NCBI GenBank assembly: GCA_002306815.1
Contig: DBTA01000032.1
Location: forward strand, 1-20,799
Source of the DNA: Dehalococcoidia bacterium UBA1328
GTDB taxonomy: Bacteria > Chloroflexota > Dehalococcoidia > Lucifugimonadales > Lucifugimonadaceae
Length of the DNA: 20,799 nucleotides
Reading direction: 5' to 3'
Shown here: positions 8,096-15,827 of the stretch, piece by piece
How the letters are laid out: the number at the start of each line of letters is the position of its first letter
How positions within the stretch are numbered: the stretch's first letter is position 1
Made by a program: the position numbers and the translations under genes
Notes under the pieces: model-generated
What the model saw: the letters and a program-made list of their open reading frames with translations, nothing else
Databases searched by the model: none
Told to the model about the DNA's origin: nothing

Positions 8096-9064
8096 ATGAA
8101 CCAACTGAACCTCGCAGAACCCACAATTGACGACATTTTGAATGCACGTGAAGCGATAAAAAAATACGTGCTTCATACCCCGGTCAGACACTACCCGATC
8201 TTGTCTCAACTTCTTGACGCGGATGTTTGGGTCAAGCACGAAAACTTTCAGTTGCTCGGTGCGTTCAAAGTACGCGGTGGAGTCAATCTCGTTTCCCAAA
8301 TGTCGCAAGAAGAACTAGAGAGCGGCTTCGTGACCGCTTCTTCAGGAAATCACGGCCAGTCGATTGCGTACGCGGCCCGAACGTTTGGCGCAGCCTGCAC
8401 AGTGGTTCTTCCCGAAGGTGCGAATCCAGCTAAAGCAAACTCGATCGCTTCATTGGGTGCCAGCGTAATATTCCACGGCGATGTGTTCGAACGTTCCAAG
8501 GAGCGCGCCGAAGAAATCGCGAAAAACGACGGGATGAGATTCGTCCACCCTGCCAATGAACCTGCCCTAATAGAAGGTGTCGGAACTTACTCGGTGGAGA
8601 TACACAAAGATCTGAAGGACATCGACGTCCTGATGGTCCCTGTCGGGGCAGGGTCAGGCGCTGTGGGTTCATGCATCGCAACAGATACTTTATCACCTTC
8701 AACACGAGTGATTGGCGTTCAGTCGGCGACTGCTCCCGCCGCGTATCACGCCTGGAATTCAGGGACGATCAAAACGTACCCTATGTCGACTGTTGCGGAG
8801 GGTTTGGCGACGGAATCGGCATACGAGTTCACGATCGGGATCCTGAGAAAAAGGTTGACGCAGTTTGAATTGGTCGCTGACTCAGAAATCGAGAACGCAA
8901 TGAAACTCTATGTACAGGCGACACGAACGCTGGTCGAACACGCCGGAGCGGCTTCGCTCGCGGCAGCGCTGAATATCAAAGATCAGTTGCGTGGAAAACG
9001 GATTGTTCTGGTTGCCAGTGGTGGGAACGTAACGGTCGACCAGCTGAAATCTGTTCTCGTCTGA
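8096..9064 (+). CDS. PLP-dependent threonine/serine dehydratase family protein
   Basis: A 322-residue fold-type II PLP enzyme of the threonine ammonia-lyase/serine racemase family. Such enzymes eliminate water and ammonia from hydroxy amino acids. The PLP lysine is K58 in ENFQLLGAFKVRGG, a normal G-[SA]-FK-xRG motif. The phosphate-binding loops are ASSGNHGQ (81-88) and the glycine loop VGAGSGAVG (183-191). SGGNV near the C-terminus contacts the pyridine nitrogen. Length ends there, so there is no ACT regulatory domain: it resembles catabolic TdcB-type or racemase-type enzymes rather than biosynthetic IlvA. Alternatives within the family are threo-3-hydroxyaspartate dehydratase and the EutB type of ectoine catabolism. 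The start is ATG 8096, with only a weak upstream ribosome site. The gene converges with the unknown gene at 9069, 4 bp away. Confidence 0.88.
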   Translation: MNQLNLAEPTIDDILNAREAIKKYVLHTPVRHYPILSQLLDADVWVKHENFQLLGAFKVRGGVNLVSQMSQEELESGFVTASSGNHGQSIAYAARTFGAACTVVLPEGANPAKANSIASLGASVIFHGDVFERSKERAEEIAKNDGMRFVHPANEPALIEGVGTYSVEIHKDLKDIDVLMVPVGAGSGAVGSCIATDTLSPSTRVIGVQSATAPAAYHAWNSGTIKTYPMSTVAEGLATESAYEFTIGILRKRLTQFELVADSEIENAMKLYVQATRTLVEHAGAASLAAALNIKDQLRGKRIVLVASGGNVTVDQLKSVLV

Positions 9065-9068
9065 TCCT

Positions 9069-9842
9069 TTATTCCAGAGTCATCTCAGCGATTTCTTGTT
9101 CGATGATGTGAACTCTAGTGTAGTCCTCACGGTACATAGCATACGCACGATCCAGATAAAGCTGTGTGCGCTTTGCCGATTCCGGCAGACCGTCAGTAGC
9201 AGCGGAGACGAGTAGGTCGATTTGGCGGTTTTCGGGCATGTGCTTCCCGATTGACCGTATTTTTGCCTCGGTCTCACGCGCACCAACAACGTCACCACCG
9301 CTACTTTCGTACTGGAGTCGTCCCATCAGAGTCGTCAGCTCAGTTAGCAAATCAGGCTCCGCCATCATGCCGTAGATGACATCATTCACGTCCTCGGCAG
9401 GCTCTGGCTCTCCAGCAATGGCCCCTGAAGCTGGATCTCCTGCACTTACAGCGCCGGCGCTCTCGCTCATAGCTTCGCATTGAGCAGCGTATTCTGTGGA
9501 GATCCCGGCAACTACTTCCATGAGCGAAGTTACATCAGCAAAATTTACCGTTCCGCCGAATAGAAGATCATCGCCACGTCGTGTGGCGGTCTCGCGCAGC
9601 CATTCCTCTGACGATACAGGTTCGGGAGCAGGTGGAAACGCAAACGATGACATATCACCAGAACCCATTTGCTCCACCTGTCCTGCCAGGAACGGAGGCA
9701 CGTATTTACTAATGTCGACCGTCACGGGCAGCGTTACTATATAAGAAGCACCAACCTGACCTGGCTTTGAGCCATTTTGAAAATAGATCAATGCGTGACC
9801 TTTTGGATTGGTAGGGTTTCCTATTTCATAGTCGAGAGTCAT
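9069..9842 (-). CDS. Hypothetical protein, family not recognised
   Basis: A 257-residue protein that I cannot assign. It has no signal peptide and no transmembrane helix. The N-terminal third (to about 65) looks beta-rich, with YEIGNPTNPKGHALIYFQ and GASYIVTLPVTVDISKYVPP. A Pro/Glu patch follows around 70-80, then a helical stretch. An Ala/Gly/Pro/Glu-rich linker spans about 125-150. An acidic helical C-terminal region ends in YREDYTRVHIIEQEIAEM. Codon use and length argue for a real gene, and the opposite strand holds only short frames. The start is ATG 9842, with no obvious ribosome site. It faces the dehydratase convergently and is divergent from pyrD. The two-domain look with a charged linker suggests a cytosolic regulatory or scaffold protein, but that is speculation. 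Confidence 0.7.
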   Translation of the reverse strand: MTLDYEIGNPTNPKGHALIYFQNGSKPGQVGASYIVTLPVTVDISKYVPPFLAGQVEQMGSGDMSSFAFPPAPEPVSSEEWLRETATRRGDDLLFGGTVNFADVTSLMEVVAGISTEYAAQCEAMSESAGAVSAGDPASGAIAGEPEPAEDVNDVIYGMMAEPDLLTELTTLMGRLQYESSGGDVVGARETEAKIRSIGKHMPENRQIDLLVSAATDGLPESAKRTQLYLDRAYAMYREDYTRVHIIEQEIAEMTLE

Positions 9843-9948
9843 CTGGTTTGTCGGAATCTTCGTTCTCTAAAAGTAAATCCAATGTATCGAGCCAACGTAT
9901 CGAGATTGGAACGGGAAGCAATTAATATTGTACTGTCGGCTACTTCTA

Positions 9949-9983
9949 GAAACATCGATCCTATGACTCAGGATCGATGTTTC
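9949..9983. repeat. Perfect 14-bp inverted repeat / hairpin in the pyrD leader region
   Basis: GAAACATCGATCCT (9949-9962) and AGGATCGATGTTTC (9970-9983) are exact reverse complements around a 7-base loop ATGACTC. It lies in the 182-bp gap between the unknown gene (start 9842) and pyrD, 41 bases before the proposed pyrD start. No T-tract follows on either strand, so it is not a standard intrinsic terminator. It may be a protein-binding operator or an RNA hairpin in the pyrD leader. Confidence 0.75.
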
Positions 9984-10024
9984 CAGTGAAGATTTACCGA
10001 GTGTATGGAGCGTAAAAAACGAGT

Positions 10025-11059
10025 ATTTACAGCCTGGTTGCTAAGCCACTCATTTTCAAATTGCCGCCAGAGGCTGCTCATACTGCAGCTGAATCAGCGC
10101 TCGGAGTACCAGGCTTCTGGAACCTGCTTCGAGTCGGAAACGGCGGGGGTAATCCGCTTCTAAAAACCAACCTTGCCGGAATCGATCTGCCAACACCTCT
10201 CGGAATGGCAGCGGGTTTCGACAAGGACTGCAAAGTCCTTGGATCGGTTCTGAACCTTGGATTCGGTTTTACGACCGGTGGGACGGTGACCCTCGGACCA
10301 AGACCCGGTAATCAGAAGCCTCGCATGGTCAGACTGCCCGAACGGAAGGCTGTGATGAATTCGCTGGGGTTCCCGGGTCAGGGACTGGGACCGGCAGTAG
10401 AGCGATTATCAAGGGCGTCAAAGCATAAAGATCGTGTTCTGATAAGCATCTCAGGAACGATTGAGGATGAAATTATTGAATGCCTGCGTCGGGCTCAGCC
10501 TTTGGTAGCGGGGATAGAACTGAACATCAGTAGTCCGAACACTTCAGGGCTTCGCGTATTCCATGAACCTGCGCGACTCCGTAGACTCATCGAGGATCTT
10601 GTATCCATAAAGAACGTTCCGCTATTCGTAAAACTGCCGCCCTGGCCCCGGAATGACGAGAATCGTCGAGAACTTCTCAAGCTAGCCGCAACTGCTGTCG
10701 ATGCAGGTGTTGATGGTCTCGTTATTGCGAACACTCACCCGGTCGAAAGTAGGCTACTTCAAGTCGGACGAGGTGGGCTAAGCGGCGCTCCGTTATTCGA
10801 ACACACCGAACTAATGATCGCTGACATTCAAGCCCAGGTTCAAGGAGATGTCGCAATAGTCGCTTGCGGAGGCGTCTCGACTGCTGAACACGTTTGGCGG
10901 TTGTTAGCTATCGGGGCGTCGGCAGTAGAGCTGTACACAGCGTTCATTTACGAAGGACCGGGCTTGCCGGCGCGTATAAACAAGCGATTGTCAAAGCTCA
11001 TGAAGGCCGCTGGCATTAGCTCAATCGGCGAAATCTACGGTGATCCGCCGCAGCTATAA
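10025..11059 (+). CDS. pyrD: Dihydroorotate dehydrogenase, class 2 (PyrD)
   Basis: A quinone-dependent, FMN-containing enzyme that oxidises dihydroorotate to orotate in pyrimidine synthesis at the inner membrane. Signs are GMAAGFDKD, MNSLGFPGQG (usually NRxGFNNxG, so a variant), ELNISSPNTSGLR with the class 2 catalytic serine, FVKLPPW, IANTHP, GGLSGAPL and ACGGVST. The class 2 N-terminal membrane helix is visible as IYSLVAKPLIFKLPPEAAH, but only if translation begins upstream of TTG 10061. In that frame no ATG, GTG or TTG exists between the upstream TAA (10013) and 10061. The family Met corresponds to ATT 10025. A second possibility is one missing A in the A-run at 10014-10019, which would join ATG 10005 in frame. 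I annotate from 10025 (344 residues). The 3' end lies 7 bp from the convergent ribokinase stop. Confidence 0.9.
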   Translation: MYSLVAKPLIFKLPPEAAHTAAESALGVPGFWNLLRVGNGGGNPLLKTNLAGIDLPTPLGMAAGFDKDCKVLGSVLNLGFGFTTGGTVTLGPRPGNQKPRMVRLPERKAVMNSLGFPGQGLGPAVERLSRASKHKDRVLISISGTIEDEIIECLRRAQPLVAGIELNISSPNTSGLRVFHEPARLRRLIEDLVSIKNVPLFVKLPPWPRNDENRRELLKLAATAVDAGVDGLVIANTHPVESRLLQVGRGGLSGAPLFEHTELMIADIQAQVQGDVAIVACGGVSTAEHVWRLLAIGASAVELYTAFIYEGPGLPARINKRLSKLMKAAGISSIGEIYGDPPQL

Positions 11060-11066
11060 GCGGTGA

Positions 11067-11996
11067 CTATCTCTGGACTGACAGTAGCGCTTCAGCTTCT
11101 GCCCGAGTTGCCATAGCGTCTTGAGCACCTGCTTTACTGACGCAAAGTGCCCCGGATGCCATACCCAATCTAGCCGCTTCGAGAAGATCCATTCCCGAAG
11201 CAAGTCCAACTCCCATACCGCCATTGAAGGCATCGCCCGCGGCGACGGTGGCGACTACGTCTACTTTGAACGGGTCAAGTAACTCCGATACACCCTCGCC
11301 CTCAATCCAGGCTCCCTGATCGCCGAGTGTAATCACCACGGTCCCTATTCCGGAGTTCCTAATCTTTGCCGCTGCCAGTTTGGCGGATGCCGCATCAACT
11401 ACATCAACACCCGCCATGGAAGAAGCTTCTCCCAGGTTCGGCGTGAGTATCGTCACGGAATCATAAAAACCGTCCGGTACATCTCGTACGGGCGCAGGAT
11501 CCAATATCACTGTCACTCCTGCCGCCGCTGCGGCATCAATTGACGCTTTGGTTACCGGTAATGGCACTTCTTGCTGACAGAGAAGCACGCCGGCGTTGGA
11601 AAGAGCACTTTTAACGTCATCCGATTGTTGCGCGTCGCACAGGGCGTTTGCACCGTAAACGGGATTCACGTGGTTTTCGCCGTCCGGCAGGATAAATATG
11701 ACCGCCACGCCGGAAGCAACGTCAGCTGTCGATCGTAGAAGGGATGTGTCGATGCCCTCATTGCGCATAAACTGGGCCATCTCTTCCCCGAAACCGTCAT
11801 CGCCAATTCGTCCTACCATTTTCACGGAACCGGGAGATTGAGCTAATCGCGCGGCAGCAACGGCCTGGTTGCCCCCCTTCCCACCGGGTGTGGTGTAGAA
11901 GCGGGTCCCTTCCGCCGTTTCGCCAGGACCTGCCAATCGTGGAGTATCCACGATCAGGTCCATGTTTAGTCCGCCGAGTACGATTACATCTTTCAA
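11067..11996 (-). CDS. rbsK: Ribokinase (PfkB family)
   Basis: A 309-residue sugar kinase that phosphorylates ribose or a similar sugar with ATP. The substrate-side motif PGGKGGNQA (37-45) is the ribokinase signature. DPAPVRDVP and LTPNLGEA mark the middle. The C-terminal active site is AAGDAFNGG with catalytic D255; the usual DTTGAGD reads ATVAAGD, so the first Asp/Thr part of the motif is altered while the base and anion hole are kept. The start is TTG 11996-11994, giving MKDVIVLGGLNMD, the expected first strand; no ATG occurs nearby and the ribosome site is weak. It is the last gene of the long minus-strand run, 63 bp after the HAD phosphatase gene. That pair would suit sugar salvage. The substrate could be another pentose or a nucleoside. 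Confidence 0.88.
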   Translation of the reverse strand: MKDVIVLGGLNMDLIVDTPRLAGPGETAEGTRFYTTPGGKGGNQAVAAARLAQSPGSVKMVGRIGDDGFGEEMAQFMRNEGIDTSLLRSTADVASGVAVIFILPDGENHVNPVYGANALCDAQQSDDVKSALSNAGVLLCQQEVPLPVTKASIDAAAAAGVTVILDPAPVRDVPDGFYDSVTILTPNLGEASSMAGVDVVDAASAKLAAAKIRNSGIGTVVITLGDQGAWIEGEGVSELLDPFKVDVVATVAAGDAFNGGMGVGLASGMDLLEAARLGMASGALCVSKAGAQDAMATRAEAEALLSVQR

Positions 11997-12059
11997 GTTG
12001 GTTATCCCGAATGTTTCAAGATTGGTTGAGTTGGTGCGGAGTGAAAGGCTTGCCGCCGA

Positions 12060-12881
12060 TCATAGAGAATTGGATCCAACGAACATTCGTCTGTCCACCA
12101 GATCGTTCAAAAAATTTACCAGCCCAGACTGTTCTGGTGTTGCAATTACCAAGTCCGACACGTCGACAGCGTCAGGATGGCCACCTTCGATAGCAACACC
12201 TAGTCCTGCCCATTCAATCATCGATTGATCGCCTTTGCCGTCTCCAACGGCGATAACGCTTTGCTGATCGATGCCCAACGAGGCCGTAAGTGATTCAATC
12301 GCAAGATCCTTGCCGGCCCCAATTGCTTCCACTTCGCAAAACATAGGCAGTGAGTGCGTTACCAAAGCGGTCCCGTTCATGCGGGAATGTAGATCATGTA
12401 CAAGTGGCTCGATGATCTCAGGGTCGCCGACTCCTACGATGGCGGTGGGACGACGATCAGACATTTCCAACAAAGAGTCGGTGTCTCTGATGTCGACTCC
12501 CATTCGCTGACCATATCCGTCAGTCCACTCGGATCGCTTTTCAACCCAAACGTCGTTCCCCAGAAACATCATCAACTCAGAAACAACGCGTGACATCGTT
12601 TTGATCGCTATTTCGGACTCGGCTGCGCCAAGCATTTCGTGCCTGACAGTCGTATTTGATTCCTGTTCGTAAGTCATTGCTCCCTGGAAGCAAATCACCG
12701 GACCGGCCGCACCTGATTCACGTGCGATGCGAAGAGCAGGCGTCAGCGTTCGTCCCGTGGCGATAGACACAACGGCACCTGTTGATTGAACCCGGTCTAT
12801 AGCGGTTTTGAGCTCATCCGTGACAATTCGGTTTTCGCCAATCATCGTTCCGTCAATATCGAGCGCTATGAGAGAGTAAAT
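12060..12881 (-). CDS. Cof-type HAD hydrolase (sugar phosphatase-like), apparent ATT start
   Basis: A 273-residue HAD phosphatase of the Cof/IIB group, hydrolysing sugar phosphates or related metabolites. Motif I is LIALDIDGTMI (D8 nucleophile, D10), motif II SIATGR, motif III GAGKDLAIE (K191) and motif IV AVGDGKGDQSMI (D214, D218). A C2-type cap fills the middle. The first ATG (12845-12843) lies after the DxDGT motif, so starting there would remove the nucleophile. The frame is open all the way back to the MFS stop at 13002, but it contains no ATG, GTG, TTG or CTG. The family Met aligns with ATT 12881-12879 (then TAC). An AGGTG 8 bases upstream supports it. It lies between an MFS gene and ribokinase on the same strand. 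Confidence 0.85.
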   Translation of the reverse strand: MYSLIALDIDGTMIGENRIVTDELKTAIDRVQSTGAVVSIATGRTLTPALRIARESGAAGPVICFQGAMTYEQESNTTVRHEMLGAAESEIAIKTMSRVVSELMMFLGNDVWVEKRSEWTDGYGQRMGVDIRDTDSLLEMSDRRPTAIVGVGDPEIIEPLVHDLHSRMNGTALVTHSLPMFCEVEAIGAGKDLAIESLTASLGIDQQSVIAVGDGKGDQSMIEWAGLGVAIEGGHPDAVDVSDLVIATPEQSGLVNFLNDLVDRRMFVGSNSL

Positions 12882-12889
12882 TGGGCTTA

Positions 12890-12894
12890 CACCT
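12890..12894 (-). promoter_or_regulatory. Ribosome binding site deciding an ATT start
   Basis: AGGTG on the minus strand (forward CACCT), 8 bases before the ATT at 12881. The same AGGTG core precedes the SMP-30 and ubiX starts in this window. It is the main local evidence that translation of the HAD gene begins at the ATT and not at the later ATG. Confidence 0.5.
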
Positions 12895-13001
12895 AACTTG
12901 GATTTTTGCGAATTGCAATCGAGTTGAAAATCAAAGTTAATCCACGATCCTTGATTTTGCTGATCTTCCTGTCGCTGTTTTTGTACGTAATGTCTCTGGC
13001 T

Positions 13002-14282
13002 TTAGTTGACAGCGGGTCCTGAGCCGCTCTGGCGAACTGAGCTTTTTAAGTAGGACGGCCAGATCAGCAATGAGATAACCGTGAGAGTAAGGCCGACAAC
13101 AGCTATTGCCGTAACAGCGTGATTAGCTCCCCACCAGGTCGCCAACGCCCCGACGAGTAGTGCTCCGAATGGTCCTGTCCCAACAGAGGCTGCCAGCACA
13201 CCAAGAACTCGTCCACGTATTTCGCTCGGCGTCGATGTAATCACGATCACGCTTTGCATGGTGGTAAATCCCGACATCGCAAACCCTCCGATCAGCAAGA
13301 TCGGAATTGCCATCCAGAACGATGGTGATAAAGAGAACAACAGGATCGCAGTGAGAAACAGAACGGATCCAATCGAATAGATCTTCGTGTAGCCACCCGG
13401 TCGTGCGCCTAGTGCGATTACTAGCGACCCCGTAGTCGCACCGACGCCTTCAACAGCGAGGAGCACTCCGATCAACAATGGCCCGACGTTTAATGTTTCG
13501 GCTCCGATTACAGGCACCATGTGCTGGTATGGGAAGCCAAACATGTTCATCACGATGGTGATTATTAGCGTGACGACAATCACCTGATTGGATCGAACAT
13601 GTCGCAGTCCCTCGGCAAGGTTAGAGAAATACCCACCACCACCCGAACCGGAACGTTCCGCCGATTCAACGTGAGGCAGTGTAAATGCCAGAATCGATCC
13701 AACTCCGAACAGCACTGCCCCTGTTAGATAAGCGGCTTCCACTCCGAACGAAGCCAGGAACGCTCCGGCACCCAACGGGCCGATTACTCGTGAAAAATTG
13801 TTGCTCGCCGAATCGATTCCGATAGCGGTGGATATGCCATCTTCTCCTACTGCGTCGCCGATCATAGCGCGTCGGACGGGAAAATCGGTAGCCCACATAA
13901 TCCCGGCGAGCGCTGCCCCGACACACACGTGCCAGAGCTCGATTTGCGCGCTGACAACGAGGAAATTAAGCACACCGTAGACGCCAGCGAGAATGCCGAG
14001 AGTAGTTCCCATGAGAAGCTTGCGATTTACTTTGTCCGAGATCAAACCAATGATCGGACCGAGCAAGAACATTGGGATCATGCGCAGGAATCCGACCACT
14101 GCCACCCAGAACGGTGAGCCAGTCATTTCGAACACAAAAATACCGAGGGCGACTGTCTCCATCCAGCGCATCGTGGTCGAGGCAATACCGATACCCCAAA
14201 GTCGCCTATACGACGGATTGGATATGACCTGTTTGAAACGGTGACCGGTTCGCGAGGATTGTGCAGCGTTCGGCTGTGTCAA
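13002..14282 (-). CDS. MFS transporter (third copy, MFS_3-like)
   Basis: A 426-residue, 12-helix MFS protein. The helix 2-3 loop motif reads GPIIGLISDKVNRKLL and the region after helix 4 has TDFPVRRAMIG. It is related to the tandem pair at 5285-7929 but clearly more distant. A short Ser/Gly-rich tail follows helix 12. The start is TTG 14282-14280, which overlaps the stop of the SNase-like gene by four bases (TTGA), so it is probably translationally coupled to that gene. The TTG is the best start: helix 1 begins about 25 residues later and no ATG occurs before it. After the stop, a 120-bp spacer leads to the HAD gene. The substrate is unknown. Confidence 0.87.
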   Translation of the reverse strand: MTQPNAAQSSRTGHRFKQVISNPSYRRLWGIGIASTTMRWMETVALGIFVFEMTGSPFWVAVVGFLRMIPMFLLGPIIGLISDKVNRKLLMGTTLGILAGVYGVLNFLVVSAQIELWHVCVGAALAGIMWATDFPVRRAMIGDAVGEDGISTAIGIDSASNNFSRVIGPLGAGAFLASFGVEAAYLTGAVLFGVGSILAFTLPHVESAERSGSGGGGYFSNLAEGLRHVRSNQVIVVTLIITIVMNMFGFPYQHMVPVIGAETLNVGPLLIGVLLAVEGVGATTGSLVIALGARPGGYTKIYSIGSVLFLTAILLFSLSPSFWMAIPILLIGGFAMSGFTTMQSVIVITSTPSEIRGRVLGVLAASVGTGPFGALLVGALATWWGANHAVTAIAVVGLTLTVISLLIWPSYLKSSVRQSGSGPAVN

Positions 14283-15007
14283 CTAGCTGTGGTTCTCACT
14301 TCATCCGGCGAAACAGTACCGGTCTGCGGATCGTCGTCAGTCCCATCGACATCATCTGTTCGGAACGCTGGATCCCAAATACCGACTTCAGATTCTTTCG
14401 CCTGGAGCTCCATATCGGCCAAATATCCGTTGTAACGCAGGTTGGATGAATCGGGGTAAACCGTTCCCAACCCATTGAGAATCAACGCGGCGTTGACCAT
14501 CACGTTTTCGAGATATACGTAACGCAGCAAGCGACCTTGAATATCTGTATCTTCCTGGTCAGCTTCAATCAGAACTTCTCTGCCGTTGAGCCAGCTTGCA
14601 GTCACCTGCTGGGCGAAGTCGTAATAGGGATTTCCGTACGGAGGGGTGTCGACCCCGATCATGCGCACAACCTGCTCGCCCTCGCCGTGGTCGACCACGA
14701 TCGTTCGTCCGTCGATGACTCTGATTACGTAGGCTGTAGTTCGATGTGGCTGTGTGGGCTGGCTCGATCCCGAATCTCCGAATAGCGGACCTATCAAGCC
14801 AATCGTCATGGAAACCAGGACTACCAGCGATACGAGACCAATCACAACTTTCCAGATTATCCCGCCAGCACGCTGCGTACTACCACCCTCTTCGTAGCCT
14901 TCCCACGAACGGTCTATGTCACTCTGAGAAGGACCGTAGATCTTTTCGACGACTTCGTGATCGTCGATAGGATCGTTGTGTTCTGGTTGATCTGGTAGGC
15001 GCTGCAT
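14279..15007 (-). CDS. Membrane-anchored SNase-like protein with altered active site
   Basis: A 242-residue protein. An acidic, hydrophilic N-terminus (1-49) is followed by one transmembrane helix (about 50-73). An OB-fold SNase-like domain then covers about 90-212: TAYVIRVIDGRT, VVRMIGVDTPPYG, GRLLRYVY, LNGLGTVYP and KESEVGIW. A Ser/Thr/Asp-rich tail ends it. By alignment to staphylococcal nuclease, R115 and R159 match Arg35 and Arg87, and D120 and T121 match Asp40 and Thr41. The metal ligand Asp21 is R101 and the catalytic Glu43 is P123. Nuclease activity is therefore doubtful; nucleic-acid or protein binding at the membrane surface is an alternative. The start is ATG 15007. It lies 23 bp after the SRAP gene and overlaps the MFS gene by four bases. 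Confidence 0.8.
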   Translation of the reverse strand: MQRLPDQPEHNDPIDDHEVVEKIYGPSQSDIDRSWEGYEEGGSTQRAGGIIWKVVIGLVSLVVLVSMTIGLIGPLFGDSGSSQPTQPHRTTAYVIRVIDGRTIVVDHGEGEQVVRMIGVDTPPYGNPYYDFAQQVTASWLNGREVLIEADQEDTDIQGRLLRYVYLENVMVNAALILNGLGTVYPDSSNLRYNGYLADMELQAKESEVGIWDPAFRTDDVDGTDDDPQTGTVSPDEVRTTAS

Positions 15008-15030
15008 AGTTTGGAACAGAGTAAGCGAAG

Positions 15031-15774
15031 CTAGTCGAACAAGCCTAGCTGCCCTACGGTGTCAGCGGATACATCTTCAGCTACTTCTTGGACAAGTCCC
15101 GGATCGTCGTTCTTAAACGAATTGACTCTTGTCGAGACCGGAACCGACTTTAGTAAATCGTTCGACGCGGGCATCAAAATCGGTTGAAGTGAATCTGAAC
15201 TCGTCGTTGCTGGATCGAGCCACAATGCCACTGTTTCTTCGTCGAGAATAGCGGGCATTCGATCATGGATTGACGATATGAAATCGTTGGCGCCAGTAGT
15301 GACGATCGCACAAGATTCAACTGTTTCACCATTCTCATTGATCCAGGAATCGTAGACAGCAGCAAACTGCAATACCTCACCGTTCTTTGGAGAGATAAAC
15401 ATTGGCTGCTTCGATCCATCGGTTTTCTTCCACTCGAAAAATCCATTTGAGGGAACAACTCCCCTGCTGCGGCTAAATGGACCACGCCACATACCTGAAC
15501 TGGCAAGTCGATCATCTCGGGCGTTGAACGTATTCCTTGGAAGTTTTTCTGGCTTCGCCCAACTAGGAATGAGTCCCCAACGCATCGGACGAGCAACGGG
15601 GCGACCCTCTTCGCTTATAACGGTGATCACGTCCTGTGTCGGTCGAATGTTGTATCGGGAACCGAGCTCGGGTCGACTCGCTATTAACTCACCGATTCCA
15701 GCGCGCTCTATCCCACTACCGACTACTTGATAGCGGACACCACCAACGTACACATAAACAAATGCGCCACACAT
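15031..15774 (-). CDS. SRAP-domain abasic-site protein (YedK/HMCES family)
   Basis: A 247-residue SOS-response-associated peptidase family protein. Members crosslink through Cys2 to abasic sites in single-stranded DNA and protect them during replication. The required start MCG is present at ATG 15774, with C2 exposed after Met removal; MCGRF reads MCGAF here. The other conserved residues are seen: N42 in YNIRPTQ, WGLIPSWA, N84 in TFNARDDRL, E114 in NGFFEWKK and H170 in IHDRMPAIL. It is in a minus-strand run, 53 bp after the epimerase gene and 23 bp before the SNase-like gene, so a shared transcript is likely. The C-terminal 25 residues are acidic and variable. Confidence 0.93.
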   Translation of the reverse strand: MCGAFVYVYVGGVRYQVVGSGIERAGIGELIASRPELGSRYNIRPTQDVITVISEEGRPVARPMRWGLIPSWAKPEKLPRNTFNARDDRLASSGMWRGPFSRSRGVVPSNGFFEWKKTDGSKQPMFISPKNGEVLQFAAVYDSWINENGETVESCAIVTTGANDFISSIHDRMPAILDEETVALWLDPATTSSDSLQPILMPASNDLLKSVPVSTRVNSFKNDDPGLVQEVAEDVSADTVGQLGLFD

Positions 15775-15827
15775 GTGTTCAGTCTACGTTGTGCGGTGCA
15801 TCGGAAGTTTTGCCTGTCGGGACTGAA

